Below are positions 1 to 8,424 of a stretch of DNA of 22,836 nucleotides, in pieces. Numbering within the stretch: position 1 is the first letter of the stretch; every line of letters begins with the position of its first letter. The position numbers were made by a program, and so were the translations under genes. The notes below the pieces were generated by a model, which saw only the letters and a list, made by a program, of their open reading frames with translations, was not told where the DNA came from and searched no databases. The stretch is from a virus: IMG/VR virus record IMGVR_UViG_3300032213_000395, positions 1 to 22,836 of that record. One strand, 5' to 3'.

Positions 1-1
1 C

Positions 2-166
2 ATGTACGCCACGGTCAAAGCGGCTGCAATCTACATGGCGTTCCAGACTGGCGGACACTGGTCTGAGGTGATGACCCGTGTATGGGATGCCGACGACTTC
101 GCCATGCTCAACATGTGCCTGACATTCTGGTTCGTTGGAAGAAGCATTGAGAAGTACCAGAAGTGA
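2..166 (+). CDS. Small holin-like protein, probably 3' part only
   Basis: An open frame runs from base 2 to a TGA at 164-166 and encodes 54 residues. It begins with ATG at base 2, but the window starts one base earlier, so I cannot tell a true start from an internal methionine. The last third (AMLNMCLTFWFVG, then RSIEKYQK) is a hydrophobic stretch followed by a short charged tail, as in the last membrane segment of a small phage holin. The neighbour supports this: the lysozyme gene starts inside this stop codon (GTGA), and holin-endolysin pairs are commonly adjacent. The holin role is inferred from position and hydrophobicity, because no family motif is recognisable in so short a piece. It could also be another small membrane protein. 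Confidence 0.55.
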   Translation: MYATVKAAAIYMAFQTGGHWSEVMTRVWDADDFAMLNMCLTFWFVGRSIEKYQK

Positions 167-633
167 CCACGGAAGCCATCCGTATCGCACGGGAGACGTT
201 GTGCAAGCCCTTTGAGGGTTACGCCAAGCGCCTGCCGAACGGTGACTGCAAAGCCTATCCCGATCCGGGCACGGGTGGGCATCCTTGGACGATTGGGTGG
301 GGGAGCACCGGCCCCGAGGTGACGCCGGATACGGTCTGGACACTACAACAGGCCGAAGCCTCCCTGGACAGCCACCTGTTGCACTTCTGCGTTGGCGTCA
401 TCAAACTATCGCCAATACTGCTTAAACAACCTGCTCGACGCCTTGCCGCAATCATCAGTTTCGCGTATAACTGCGGGCTAGGAAATTACCGCATCTCCAC
501 GTTGAAGAAGCGTGTAGACGCTCAGGATTGGGCGGGTGCGTGCGAGGAAATCGTCAAGTGGAACAAGGCCGCAGGGCGCGTACTGAGGGGGTTAACCCTT
601 AGACGCGAAGCCGAAGCGGTACTCCTGAGATAA
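163..633 (+). CDS. Phage endolysin, GH24 (T4-type) lysozyme
   Basis: This 156-residue protein is a muramidase that cleaves the glycan strands of peptidoglycan at the end of infection. The GH24 catalytic triad is visible: Glu18 in KPFEGYA, Asp34 in AYPDPG and Thr43 in PWTIGWG. The family's later elements follow: AIISFAYNCGLGNY around residue 100, and a C-terminal GLTLRREAE. The length is normal for a single-domain lysozyme. There is no N-terminal signal or signal-anchor segment, so export probably depends on a holin. The start is GTG at 163, sharing GTGA with the stop of the upstream frame; GAGAAG lies about 8 bases before it. The gene sits upstream of tail and internal-protein genes rather than at the end of the late block. 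Family assignment is secure. Confidence 0.95.
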   Translation: MTTEAIRIARETLCKPFEGYAKRLPNGDCKAYPDPGTGGHPWTIGWGSTGPEVTPDTVWTLQQAEASLDSHLLHFCVGVIKLSPILLKQPARRLAAIISFAYNCGLGNYRISTLKKRVDAQDWAGACEEIVKWNKAAGRVLRGLTLRREAEAVLLR

Positions 634-635
634 CC

Positions 636-2516
636 ATGCCGCTCAAGAAACTCACACTGCGCCCAGGGGTGAACAAAGAGAACACCCGATATACCAACGA
701 GAACGGTTGGTATGAGTGCGACAAGGTGCGCTTCCGCCAAGGCACTCCTGAAAAGATCGGTGGGTGGGCTCCGCTATCCGCGTCCACGTTCCAAGGCATT
801 TGCCGCTCCCTATCCAACTGGATCACGCTTGCCAATATCAACCTGCTTGGCGTTGGCACCAATCTCAAGTTCTACGTCGAGCAAGGCGGGATTTACAACG
901 ACATCACGCCGTTGCGTACAACGGTCACCATCAACAACAACCCGTTTGCGTTGACTGCTTCAACCACGGTGACGGTGACTGACACGGCGCATGGCTGCAC
1001 GACGGGTGACTTTGTAACCTTCAGCGGAGCGGTCGCTATCGGCGGCGTAGGCACCAACGTCACGGCGTCGGTTCTGAATCGTGAATTCCAAGTCACGGTG
1101 GTAGACGCCAACACCTACACCATACAGATTTCTGTGGTGCCTAACGCCACAGCGATTGCGGGCTCTCCTGGTGGTGGCGCTGCGGTGGTGGCCGCGTATC
1201 AAATACCAATCGGCCCTGCCGTGGCAATCCCGCTGTCGGGTTGGGGTGCAGGTGCTTGGGGTTCAGGCTCTTGGGGTTTGACATCCACGTCAGGTTCGGC
1301 GTTGCGCCTATGGAGTCAGAGCAACTTTGGTGAAGACCTGATCTTCGGCCCCCGTGGCGGGAACTTGTACTACTGGGATGCTTCTGCGGGCGTGAGTACC
1401 CGTGCCGTTGCGCTTTCTAGTCTGGCGGGCGCTAACGGTGTGCCCACTGTGCAGAACTTCATTGCGGTGTCTGACATCAGCCGCTTTGTGTTTGCCTTTG
1501 CTTGCAACGAGATCGGGTCGTCAGTTCAAGACCCCCTGCTGATCCGGTGGTCGGATCAGGAAAGCGCAACGGACTGGACCCCGGCAGCGACAAATCAGGC
1601 AGGCAGTTTGCGCTTGTCGTTCGGCTCAGAGATCGTTGCGGCCATCCAGACCCGTCAGGAAATCGTGGTGTTCACGGACTCGGCCTTGTACTCATTGCAG
1701 TACCTTGGGGCGCCGGAGGTCTGGGGCGCTCAACTGCTTGGCGACAACATCTCAATTGAGAGTCAGAACGCCGTGGCAATCGGCTCAGGCGTGGTGTATT
1801 GGATGGGCGTAGACAAGTTCTACAAATATGATGGCCGCGTCAACACCCTCAAGTGCGATTTGCGGCGGCATGTCTTCGGAGACATCAACCAAGATCAGGG
1901 CTCGCAGATTTTTGCCGGGACCAGTGAAGGCTTCAACGAGGTCTGGTGGTTCTACTGCTCGGCGGGGTCTACGACGATCAATCGGTATGTTGTCTACAAC
2001 TACCTAGAAGAAATCTGGTACTACGGCACGATGGAGCGCACGGCTTGGCTTGACTCCGGCCTGCTCGACTTCCCGATTGCGGCGACCTACCACAACAACA
2101 TCGTGCTGCATGAGAACGGTGTAGATGACAACGTGACTGGCACGCCGGTGGCGATCAATGCCTACATCGAGTCCGCTGAATTCGACATCGAAGACGGACA
2201 GAACTTTGGTTTTATCTGGCGCATGCTGCCCGACGTGACCTTCACTGGCTCGACCACATCTAACCCGTCGCTCAACATGACGTTGATACCGATGAAGGGA
2301 TCAGGCTCTGGGTTCAACACCCCGCAGTCCTTGGGTGGGTCAAGCAGTGCAGCGGTCACGCGCACGGCCACTGTGCCAATTGAGCAGTTCACCAACATCG
2401 TTTACATCCGAGTGCGCGGGCGGCAGTTGATCATGAAAGCCGAGTCCACTGGTCTTGGCGTGACGTGGCAGTTGGGCTCGCCTCGAATCGATGTGCGTCC
2501 TGACGGCAGGCGCTGA
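636..2516 (+). CDS. Head-tail/tail structural protein, stabilisation-protein-like, with inserted beta domain
   Basis: This 626-residue protein opens with a conserved phage motif (LRPGVNKENTRYTNENGWYE, then VRFRQGTPEKIGGW) that I associate with podovirus packaged-DNA-stabilisation or tail-hub proteins. Residues about 95-188 look like a separate beta-rich module (DTAHGCTTGDFVTFSGA, then LNREFQVTVVDANTYTI). This resembles the small repeats often labelled 'FCCH-like' in phage tail proteins. A Gly-Trp segment (GWGAGAWGSGSWG) follows at about 201-215. The rest is beta-rich, with many aromatic residues and no catalytic motif. The start ATG lies 2 bases after the lysozyme stop and has only a weak ribosome-binding site. 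A virion location near the portal or tail is inferred from resemblance and from the neighbouring structural genes; the exact position in the particle is not determinable. Confidence 0.7.
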   Translation: MPLKKLTLRPGVNKENTRYTNENGWYECDKVRFRQGTPEKIGGWAPLSASTFQGICRSLSNWITLANINLLGVGTNLKFYVEQGGIYNDITPLRTTVTINNNPFALTASTTVTVTDTAHGCTTGDFVTFSGAVAIGGVGTNVTASVLNREFQVTVVDANTYTIQISVVPNATAIAGSPGGGAAVVAAYQIPIGPAVAIPLSGWGAGAWGSGSWGLTSTSGSALRLWSQSNFGEDLIFGPRGGNLYYWDASAGVSTRAVALSSLAGANGVPTVQNFIAVSDISRFVFAFACNEIGSSVQDPLLIRWSDQESATDWTPAATNQAGSLRLSFGSEIVAAIQTRQEIVVFTDSALYSLQYLGAPEVWGAQLLGDNISIESQNAVAIGSGVVYWMGVDKFYKYDGRVNTLKCDLRRHVFGDINQDQGSQIFAGTSEGFNEVWWFYCSAGSTTINRYVVYNYLEEIWYYGTMERTAWLDSGLLDFPIAATYHNNIVLHENGVDDNVTGTPVAINAYIESAEFDIEDGQNFGFIWRMLPDVTFTGSTTSNPSLNMTLIPMKGSGSGFNTPQSLGGSSSAAVTRTATVPIEQFTNIVYIRVRGRQLIMKAESTGLGVTWQLGSPRIDVRPDGRR

Positions 2517-2518
2517 TT

Positions 2519-3895
2519 ATGAGTTTCATCATTGAAGATGCAGTCGTCCCCGCGCCGCCAAACTTGCCGCTGGCTCCGGGGGGCTATGACTCTCGGTATC
2601 AAGAGGCGTTTAACAACGTCCTGCGTCTGTACTTCAACCGACTTGACGCACTGCTGAGGAACATCGTGACGACTCCATCACCCATCCCAATCTCTATTGG
2701 CGGCACCAATACGGATGCCTTTGGGCGGCTGCGGGTCAGTCAGCCCTACACGCTCTTCGACTCTCAGCAACGCTACGCTGCGGACAATCAGTTTGATACG
2801 AGCACGGTCAACGGCGCATCCACCACGTTCCTGACCAACGAGTCTACGGTGCGGATGTCGGTGGCAGCGACCACCAACTCCGAAGCAGTGCGGCAGACGT
2901 TCCGCTCTATGTCCTACCAACCGGGCAAGGGGCTGTTGGTGCTTGCCACCTTCGCCATGAACACGCCCACGGCCAACATCCGGCAGCGCGTGGGGTACTT
3001 CAACACCCAGAACGGTGTGTTCTTTGAGGCCAACGGCACCACGCTGTCGATGGTCATGCGCTCTGATTCTCTGCCCACGCCGGGAACGCCAAGCGACATC
3101 CGCTCAATTCCTCAGTCCGCTTGGAACGGCGACAAGTTGGACGGCACCGGGGCATCCGGCATCACGCTCGACCCGAGCAAGACTCAGATTTTCTGGTGTG
3201 ACTTTGAGTGGTTGGGTGTGGGCTCGGTGCGTACCGGGTTCGTGATCAATGGCCAGTACATCGTCTGCCACACGTTTACCAACGCCAACGAGATTGGCTC
3301 GGTCTACATGACCACGGCCATCCTGCCGGTTCGGTACGAGATCAAGAATCTGTCCAACGCCGTCACCGCGAGCATGAAGCAGATTTGCTCGACGGTCCTC
3401 TCTGAGGGCGGCTACGAGCAGTATTCCCCGAGCCATTTGGCGCGGCGCACGACCAAACTCAGCAACATCCAACTGACGTTCAAGCCGGTTGTGTCGATCC
3501 GTTTGGCATCCACGGCGCTTGGTGCGGTGGTGCTTCCTGGCCGGATGCAACTGTTGCCTATTGCAAGTCAGAACTACGAAGTGGGTCTGTTCTTTAACGC
3601 GACACTAACGGGCGCTTCTTGGTCTGCCGTTGCGTCGGATGCCAACGCAGAGATGGATACCTCTGCCACCGCCATGACGGGCGGCACTCTGGTGCAGACA
3701 GACTATGTGTCCTCAAGCGGCTCGGGCGGCACGCAGCCTCTGGTCGATCCGGCAGGTTACAACTGGGCCTTGCAGTTGGGCGTGTCCCTGGCCGGGGCCA
3801 GTGATGTCTTGACGCTTGCCATCCGCACGGTGGACTCTGCAACTCCGCAAGGCGAGTGCTACGGCACCATCGCCTTCTGGGACTTGACTCAATAA
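2519..3895 (+). CDS. Putative virion structural protein
   Basis: This 458-residue protein has no enzyme motif. An N-terminal helical part (about residues 20-50, RYQEAFNNVLRLYFNRLDALLR) is followed by a distinctive block at about 62-85: GGTNTDAFGRLRVSQPYTLF and DSQQRYAADNQFD. The remainder is rich in Ser, Thr, Asn and Gly, with alternating hydrophobic residues, as in a beta-sandwich. I recall this FGRLRVSxPYTLFDSQ pattern from uncultured phage structural proteins, but I cannot give a formal family name. The length, beta-rich composition and place between two structural genes fit a capsid-decoration, fibre or tail-appendage protein. The ATG is 2 bases after the upstream stop, with CAGG about 8 bases before it. 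Structural assignment is fairly likely; the specific role is unknown. Confidence 0.6.
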   Translation: MSFIIEDAVVPAPPNLPLAPGGYDSRYQEAFNNVLRLYFNRLDALLRNIVTTPSPIPISIGGTNTDAFGRLRVSQPYTLFDSQQRYAADNQFDTSTVNGASTTFLTNESTVRMSVAATTNSEAVRQTFRSMSYQPGKGLLVLATFAMNTPTANIRQRVGYFNTQNGVFFEANGTTLSMVMRSDSLPTPGTPSDIRSIPQSAWNGDKLDGTGASGITLDPSKTQIFWCDFEWLGVGSVRTGFVINGQYIVCHTFTNANEIGSVYMTTAILPVRYEIKNLSNAVTASMKQICSTVLSEGGYEQYSPSHLARRTTKLSNIQLTFKPVVSIRLASTALGAVVLPGRMQLLPIASQNYEVGLFFNATLTGASWSAVASDANAEMDTSATAMTGGTLVQTDYVSSSGSGGTQPLVDPAGYNWALQLGVSLAGASDVLTLAIRTVDSATPQGECYGTIAFWDLTQ

Positions 3896-3899
3896 GATC

Positions 3900-6377
3900 A
3901 TGGCGCGACTGTTTAATGAGCAGGAGTTTGAAGATTCGTTCAATGAGAACGATCTGTTGGGCATCATCAATGAGGGAGTCACCCCAACGCCTGTACCTGC
4001 TCCAGCCCCTGCCCCGTTTAACTTCAAAGATTACATCTATCAGGGCGGGGCAAATGACACTGTCGCCACCCAGCGGGGACTTGACTACATCCGCGAGCAA
4101 GGGCTTACTCCGCAGCAAGGTGTTGACCTGTTTAACACCAATCTCGGCACCAACTTCACGTTGGACGATTACTACCGCGCCACGGGTACACAGCCTCCCG
4201 TCGCTGCTCCTGCGTCAATTGTTTCGCCCGCCGCTGCGCCCGTTGCGCCGACCCCGGCTCCTGAGCCTGTTGTTACTCCTCCTGCCACGGTCTACGACCA
4301 ACTCCAGACAGCGGGTCTGACAGAAGGGCCAGCAGGACCGCTTGTCCCTACGCCTGCGACCACAACAACACCTGCTCCAGCGCCTACCGCAGCGGCGGCA
4401 AGAACAATCGATACAAGCAACCCCGCAAATCTAATTACCAATATTCTTGGGGCAGACCCCAGTGCAGCACAGCGTCTGGTTGCATCCCGCACACAAGCGT
4501 TTGATCTCGGAGAAGGCAGCACGTTTAGCGACCCGGGCGAGCAATTTGGTGGGTTTACGGTTCGCGCGACGCCAAACACTTATGACGCATCTGGCGTTGC
4601 GACTGGAACAGGGTTTACTGCTTCAAGATCTCAGACCGGTCCAGATGGCAAACCTATTGAGACCACATTAAATTACGACGTAAACGGAAATCTTCAAAAC
4701 TCAGTAGCGCGGATATTCACGGGCTCCGACAGCGGGTATGAAATTACTTATGACCCGTCCGGTAAAATTATTGGGCAGTCTCAGTTTGATTACTCTGAGT
4801 CTTGGAAAAATGTTGCGCTTCCCATAGCCAACATGGCATTGATGGCGCTGACTGGCCCCGGGAGCAATCTGGCGTCTAGTTTGACCGGCGCTCTTGCCCC
4901 CACACTCGGGAAAGGCATTGCGTCTCAAATCGCAGCCAATGCCATCATTGGTGCTGGGCGCGGCGCGGTGCTGGGTGGATTGTCAGGGCAAGATGTTGGG
5001 TCTGCGGCCCTCAGAGGTGGTATTGCTTCTGGCGCAGGGACGGCCTTGGGCGCTCTGGGCGAAACCGCTGGCGCGGGGGCTAGCAAATTGATTGGCCCCT
5101 ACTTGCCCGAGGGCGGTGTCGGAGACTTCCTCCAATCTCTTTCTGGGAACGTAGCGCAAGGGATCGTCCGGGACGTTGGTGGTTCTTTGATCGGTTCTGC
5201 GCTGACCGGGCGCGATTTTGACCTCAGCAATGCACTCACAAGCGGGGCGCTTTCCGGCCTGACTCGGACCGTGTTTGAAGAGGCCAAGGGCAATCCCATG
5301 ATCAAAGCCCTGCCGCGTGAACTCCAAAGCACGGCGCTTGCTGCGTTGTCTGCTCAACTGCGTGGACGAGATCCCGGACCTGCGGCGCTCAATGCGTTGA
5401 TTGGCTCAATTGCACGTGGGGTTGGGCGACAGGCCAAAACTACTACGACCGGAGGCGGAGGCGAAGGAGATTTTGGTACTCAGGGTTTCTGGGAAGGCTG
5501 GGACAGTTCAGGCGGCGGTTTAGACGAGGGTATATCTACGACCGATACTGATCGAGTATCTGTAACCGGCACCCGAATGCCTTGGGAAGACGACACGACT
5601 GATATTGTTGGTCTGTTCACTACCACTCAGGCGGCGACTACAACGCTGCCAGCGGGCCAAACTGTTCCCGTCATTGGCACCAAAGACAGTAAGTCAACCG
5701 GCGATACGTTCCTTGATGATTTAATCAAGGAGTCAGTAACCTTAACCGATAAAACAACGCAGAGTGTCACGGTCACAGGCAAGCCCATAACAACCACCGA
5801 GGCTCCTCCTGAAGGCACCACAACCACCACGACAACTCAAAAGGTCACGGTTACGGGCGAACCCATCACGACGACTGAAGCACCCGAAGAGACCACAACC
5901 ACAACCACAACCACAACCACAACCACAACCACAACGCTCAAACCGGGCGAGACAACAACCACGAGCACAACACAGCGGGTAGAAGTCGAAGGCACGAGGA
6001 TTACTACCCTCCCGCCTGATATAGATTCGACTACGACCCGTGCGCCGACAACAACGGCTGCGCCTACGACGACTGCTCGCCCGACGACTACAGCAGCGCC
6101 CACGACCACAACAACGACCACAACAACGACTACGACCACGGCGCGTCCGATGGTGAGTGCGGGCGCGGTCCAACAGCCCATGAGCCAGATTCAGGATCTG
6201 GGCACGTTCAAGTCTGTGTTCTACGAGAAGATGCAGCGGGAAGAGCAACAGAAGGAACTTGCTCGTCAGTTGCAAGAGCAGGAAAATGCCGATCCATACG
6301 AGCGGCTGATGGCACTCGCCGAAAAGAATCCCAACATGGCGGTTGATGAACTGATGCGAATTATTGAAGGAGCCTGA
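3900..6377 (+). CDS. Large glycine-zipper and threonine-rich virion protein
   Basis: I do not recognise a named family in this 825-residue protein. The N-terminus is acidic and followed by Pro/Ala-rich linkers. Residues about 300-400 are Gly/Ala-rich and hydrophobic with small-residue spacing (IIGAGRGAVLGGLSG, GIASGAGTALGALG), typical of membrane-inserting glycine zippers. Residues 553-700 contain four short beta-like repeats, VSVTGTRM, VTVTGKPI, VTVTGEPI and VEVEGTRI (starting at 553, 623, 649 and 694), separated by Thr-rich linkers including a pure Thr run near 665-678. The C-terminus (from about 775) is a charged helix rich in Gln and Glu. The surrounding genes make an internal virion or ejection protein the best guess. 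The Thr-rich region could instead be a surface stalk. The patch at about 4390-4800 is visibly more AT-rich than its surroundings. Confidence 0.6.
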   Translation: MARLFNEQEFEDSFNENDLLGIINEGVTPTPVPAPAPAPFNFKDYIYQGGANDTVATQRGLDYIREQGLTPQQGVDLFNTNLGTNFTLDDYYRATGTQPPVAAPASIVSPAAAPVAPTPAPEPVVTPPATVYDQLQTAGLTEGPAGPLVPTPATTTTPAPAPTAAAARTIDTSNPANLITNILGADPSAAQRLVASRTQAFDLGEGSTFSDPGEQFGGFTVRATPNTYDASGVATGTGFTASRSQTGPDGKPIETTLNYDVNGNLQNSVARIFTGSDSGYEITYDPSGKIIGQSQFDYSESWKNVALPIANMALMALTGPGSNLASSLTGALAPTLGKGIASQIAANAIIGAGRGAVLGGLSGQDVGSAALRGGIASGAGTALGALGETAGAGASKLIGPYLPEGGVGDFLQSLSGNVAQGIVRDVGGSLIGSALTGRDFDLSNALTSGALSGLTRTVFEEAKGNPMIKALPRELQSTALAALSAQLRGRDPGPAALNALIGSIARGVGRQAKTTTTGGGGEGDFGTQGFWEGWDSSGGGLDEGISTTDTDRVSVTGTRMPWEDDTTDIVGLFTTTQAATTTLPAGQTVPVIGTKDSKSTGDTFLDDLIKESVTLTDKTTQSVTVTGKPITTTEAPPEGTTTTTTTQKVTVTGEPITTTEAPEETTTTTTTTTTTTTTTLKPGETTTTSTTQRVEVEGTRITTLPPDIDSTTTRAPTTTAAPTTTARPTTTAAPTTTTTTTTTTTTTARPMVSAGAVQQPMSQIQDLGTFKSVFYEKMQREEQQKELARQLQEQENADPYERLMALAEKNPNMAVDELMRIIEGA
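5893..5934 (+). repeat. Perfect hexanucleotide tandem repeat (CCACAA)x7
   Basis: Seven uninterrupted copies of CCACAA lie in frame and encode a pure threonine run in the 825-aa protein. Less perfect Thr-codon repeats (ACAACC, ACGACC, ACTACG) continue on both sides, roughly 5815-6145. Because the unit is six bases, gain or loss of copies would change the linker by two threonines without breaking the frame. Confidence 0.95.
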
Positions 6378-6378
6378 A

Positions 6379-7263
6379 ATGAGTAGCCCAGACTACGGAT
6401 TCGGCGGGTTTGATCTTGGCGGGTATTCAGATCTTTATGATGTTGACTACCTGAATGAACTCGACAAATACGGTGTTGACATCCCCTACGGTTCTCTCAA
6501 TCAGAACGTAGACCCGACCAAGACTGTCGTAAATTCGGATAAGAGCACCTACTTTTACGACAAAAATGGCAACTTCCTTGGCGGAGTTGGGTCTGGTGGG
6601 CAGGTCATCACCGATGGGTTTCTGAATCAAGCCGGTGCCGCGCTTAAGAATCTGTTTGGTGGCACGGGGGATCTCGGGAAACTGGGACAACTGGGCGCGT
6701 TCGGTGGGCTGGCTGCTCTTGCGCGCAAATCGTCGTTCTTCAATCCGCCTCCACCCAAGGTTGGTTTCCAAGGCACGATCCCGCAGTACACCTACGAGCG
6801 CCAACAAACTCCGCTGGCTCAACAGCGCCCTGCGGGGTATCGCCCTGGCCAAGGCGGCATCACATATTTCGCGCCCAGTACGTTTACCCGTATGGCCCCT
6901 CCTGCTACTCCAACACAAGACCAAACAGTCCCAAAGGAGCCAACGCAGGAAGTCTCAGCAGCCGCAGGAGGTGTGATGCCCGGCGGTATCGCCATGCTCG
7001 CCAAAGGCAGGTATTTGAAGGGCAACGGTGACGGCGTGTCTGACTCCATCCCCGCCCGTTTCGCGGGCTCGGGTCAAGAGGCGCGTCTTGCCGATGGTGA
7101 GTTTGTGGTTCCTGCCCGTGTCGTGTCTGAACTGGGTAATGGTTCATCCGATGCTGGGGCTCGTAAACTCTATGCGATGCTTGATCGTGTGGAGGCACGC
7201 GCCAAAAAAGCCAAGCGCGGCAAGCCGTCCGGCGCTGATCGTGAACTCAAGCGCCTCGCATAA
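6379..7263 (+). CDS. Phage internal/structural protein with GDGxSDxIPA...LADGEFVVPA module
   Basis: This protein has 294 residues. The N-terminal half is rich in Gly, Tyr and Asp and has a hydrophobic Gly/Leu stretch (LGKLGQLGAFGGLAALA). The middle is a Pro/Gln-rich linker. Residues about 215-270 form the part I recognise: GNGDGVSDSIPARFAG, then ARLADGEFVVPARVVSELGN and SSDAGARKLYAMLDRV. This module recurs in structural or internal proteins of many tailed phages, and its biochemical role is unknown to me. The frame is open from a TTG at 6364, but ATG at 6379 has a strong AAGGAG six bases upstream and begins one base after the upstream stop, so I chose ATG. The C-terminus is strongly basic (KKAKRGKPS), which could favour nucleic-acid contact. 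Confidence 0.7.
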   Translation: MSSPDYGFGGFDLGGYSDLYDVDYLNELDKYGVDIPYGSLNQNVDPTKTVVNSDKSTYFYDKNGNFLGGVGSGGQVITDGFLNQAGAALKNLFGGTGDLGKLGQLGAFGGLAALARKSSFFNPPPPKVGFQGTIPQYTYERQQTPLAQQRPAGYRPGQGGITYFAPSTFTRMAPPATPTQDQTVPKEPTQEVSAAAGGVMPGGIAMLAKGRYLKGNGDGVSDSIPARFAGSGQEARLADGEFVVPARVVSELGNGSSDAGARKLYAMLDRVEARAKKAKRGKPSGADRELKRLA

Positions 7264-7272
7264 GGATTAAAT

Positions 7273-8421
7273 ATGTCTAACGGACTGACCACCACTGGGG
7301 TTACAAACCCGTTCACAACTGCTGCGTCTGGGTTTTCTTCTCCTACTATGGGGAAGATCGCCGGGCAAGAACAGACCATCGCGAGTTACGCCGCTCCGTA
7401 CGTCACGGAGATGCTCGGCAAAACCCAGGCGCTGACCAATCAGCCTTATCAAACTTATCAGGGTCCGCTGACCGCAGGTGCTTCACCGCTTCAGCAACAG
7501 GCGTTTCAAGGCGTAGGTTCCCTCGCACCGTCTCAGGGTCTTGGTACGGCGCAGGGTATTGCCGGTGGTGTTGCGACTGCCGCAGGTGGTCTTGGGTATG
7601 GCCCTTCGCAGTTCCAGAATCAGTTTGCTGCCCCCGGTGCTTATGACGCTGGCAAGTTTGAAGGCGGCATCTTCGGGACTCAGCAAGCGCAGCAGTACAT
7701 GAACCCGTACTTGCAGCAGGCGCTCAACCCGGCGCTTGACGAGGCCCGGCGTCAGGCTGAGATGTCTCGCGTTCAGCAAGCAGGCAGGCTCACTAGGGCT
7801 GGTGCGTTTGGTGGTGGCCGTCAAGCCATCATGGAGTCGGAGTTAAACCGTAACATGATGCAGGCCCAGAACAAGATGCTGGGCGAGGGGTACGCGACCG
7901 CCTATGACAAGGCGATGGCGCAGTACAACCAAGACATGGCTCGTGCGATGCAAGCCCAGCAGATGGGTGAGCAGTCTCGCCAGTTTGGGGCCGGTCAAGG
8001 CATGCAGGCCGCGCAGTTGGCCGCGCAGTACGGCACGGAAGCCCAGCGTCAGGCTGAACAGTCTCGTCAGTACGGCGCTCAGTATGGGCTCCAGGGTCTA
8101 GCGCAACAACTCCAGGCGGCTCAGGCGCTCGGCTCACTCGGTACGGCGTACGGTGCGGAACAACGTGCCAACCTCGCCCAACAGATTGCCGCAGGCGCAC
8201 AGCAGAGGGACATTGAGCAGCAAGGCATCGCAGCGGATCTGGCTGAGTTTGAGAAGCAACGTCAGTTCCCGTACCAGCAGTTGCAGTTCCAGCAGGCCAT
8301 GATGCAGAACCTGCCGATCTCTGCGGCCAACTACACGTATATGGAAGACAGTCCGTTTGCTCAGACACTTAAGGGCGCGGGTGGTTTGATGGGTCTTTAC
8401 GAGCGCCTGTTCGGGGGCTAA
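7273..8421 (+). CDS. Gln/Ala-rich helical internal virion (ejection-like) protein
   Basis: This 382-residue protein contains almost no Cys or Trp and is extremely rich in Gln, Ala and Gly. A Gly-rich N-terminal third is followed by RLTRAGAFGGGRQA at about 176-189. From about 190 to 350 it is a long, probably helical Gln/Ala region with an approximate internal repeat (MGEQSRQFGAGQGMQAA against AEQSRQYGAQYGLQGLA). It ends with a recognisable block, QQGIAADLAEFEKQR and FPYQQLQFQQAMMQNLP, and a short Gly/Leu tail. Composition and placement between other internal-type proteins suggest a core or DNA-ejection protein, comparable in style to podovirus ejection proteins. Homology to a named one is not claimed. 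The ribosome-binding site TAAGGA overlaps the upstream stop codon, six bases before ATG. Confidence 0.65.
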   Translation: MSNGLTTTGVTNPFTTAASGFSSPTMGKIAGQEQTIASYAAPYVTEMLGKTQALTNQPYQTYQGPLTAGASPLQQQAFQGVGSLAPSQGLGTAQGIAGGVATAAGGLGYGPSQFQNQFAAPGAYDAGKFEGGIFGTQQAQQYMNPYLQQALNPALDEARRQAEMSRVQQAGRLTRAGAFGGGRQAIMESELNRNMMQAQNKMLGEGYATAYDKAMAQYNQDMARAMQAQQMGEQSRQFGAGQGMQAAQLAAQYGTEAQRQAEQSRQYGAQYGLQGLAQQLQAAQALGSLGTAYGAEQRANLAQQIAAGAQQRDIEQQGIAADLAEFEKQRQFPYQQLQFQQAMMQNLPISAANYTYMEDSPFAQTLKGAGGLMGLYERLFGG

Positions 8422-8424
8422 AAC

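Noticed and set aside
589-598. Palindrome GGGTTAACCC near the end of the lysozyme gene
   Set aside because: It is short, lies within conserved coding sequence (RGLTLRR) and has no loop or T-run, so nothing supports a regulatory role.
5893-5934. Tandem repeat as a CRISPR-like or origin-like iteron array
   Set aside because: The units are six bases, without spacers, in frame, and encode polythreonine; this is a coding microsatellite.
6364-6381. TTG at 6364 as start of the GDGxSDxIPA protein
   Set aside because: ATG at 6379 has AAGGAG at ideal spacing; the TTG would overlap the upstream gene and has no better site.
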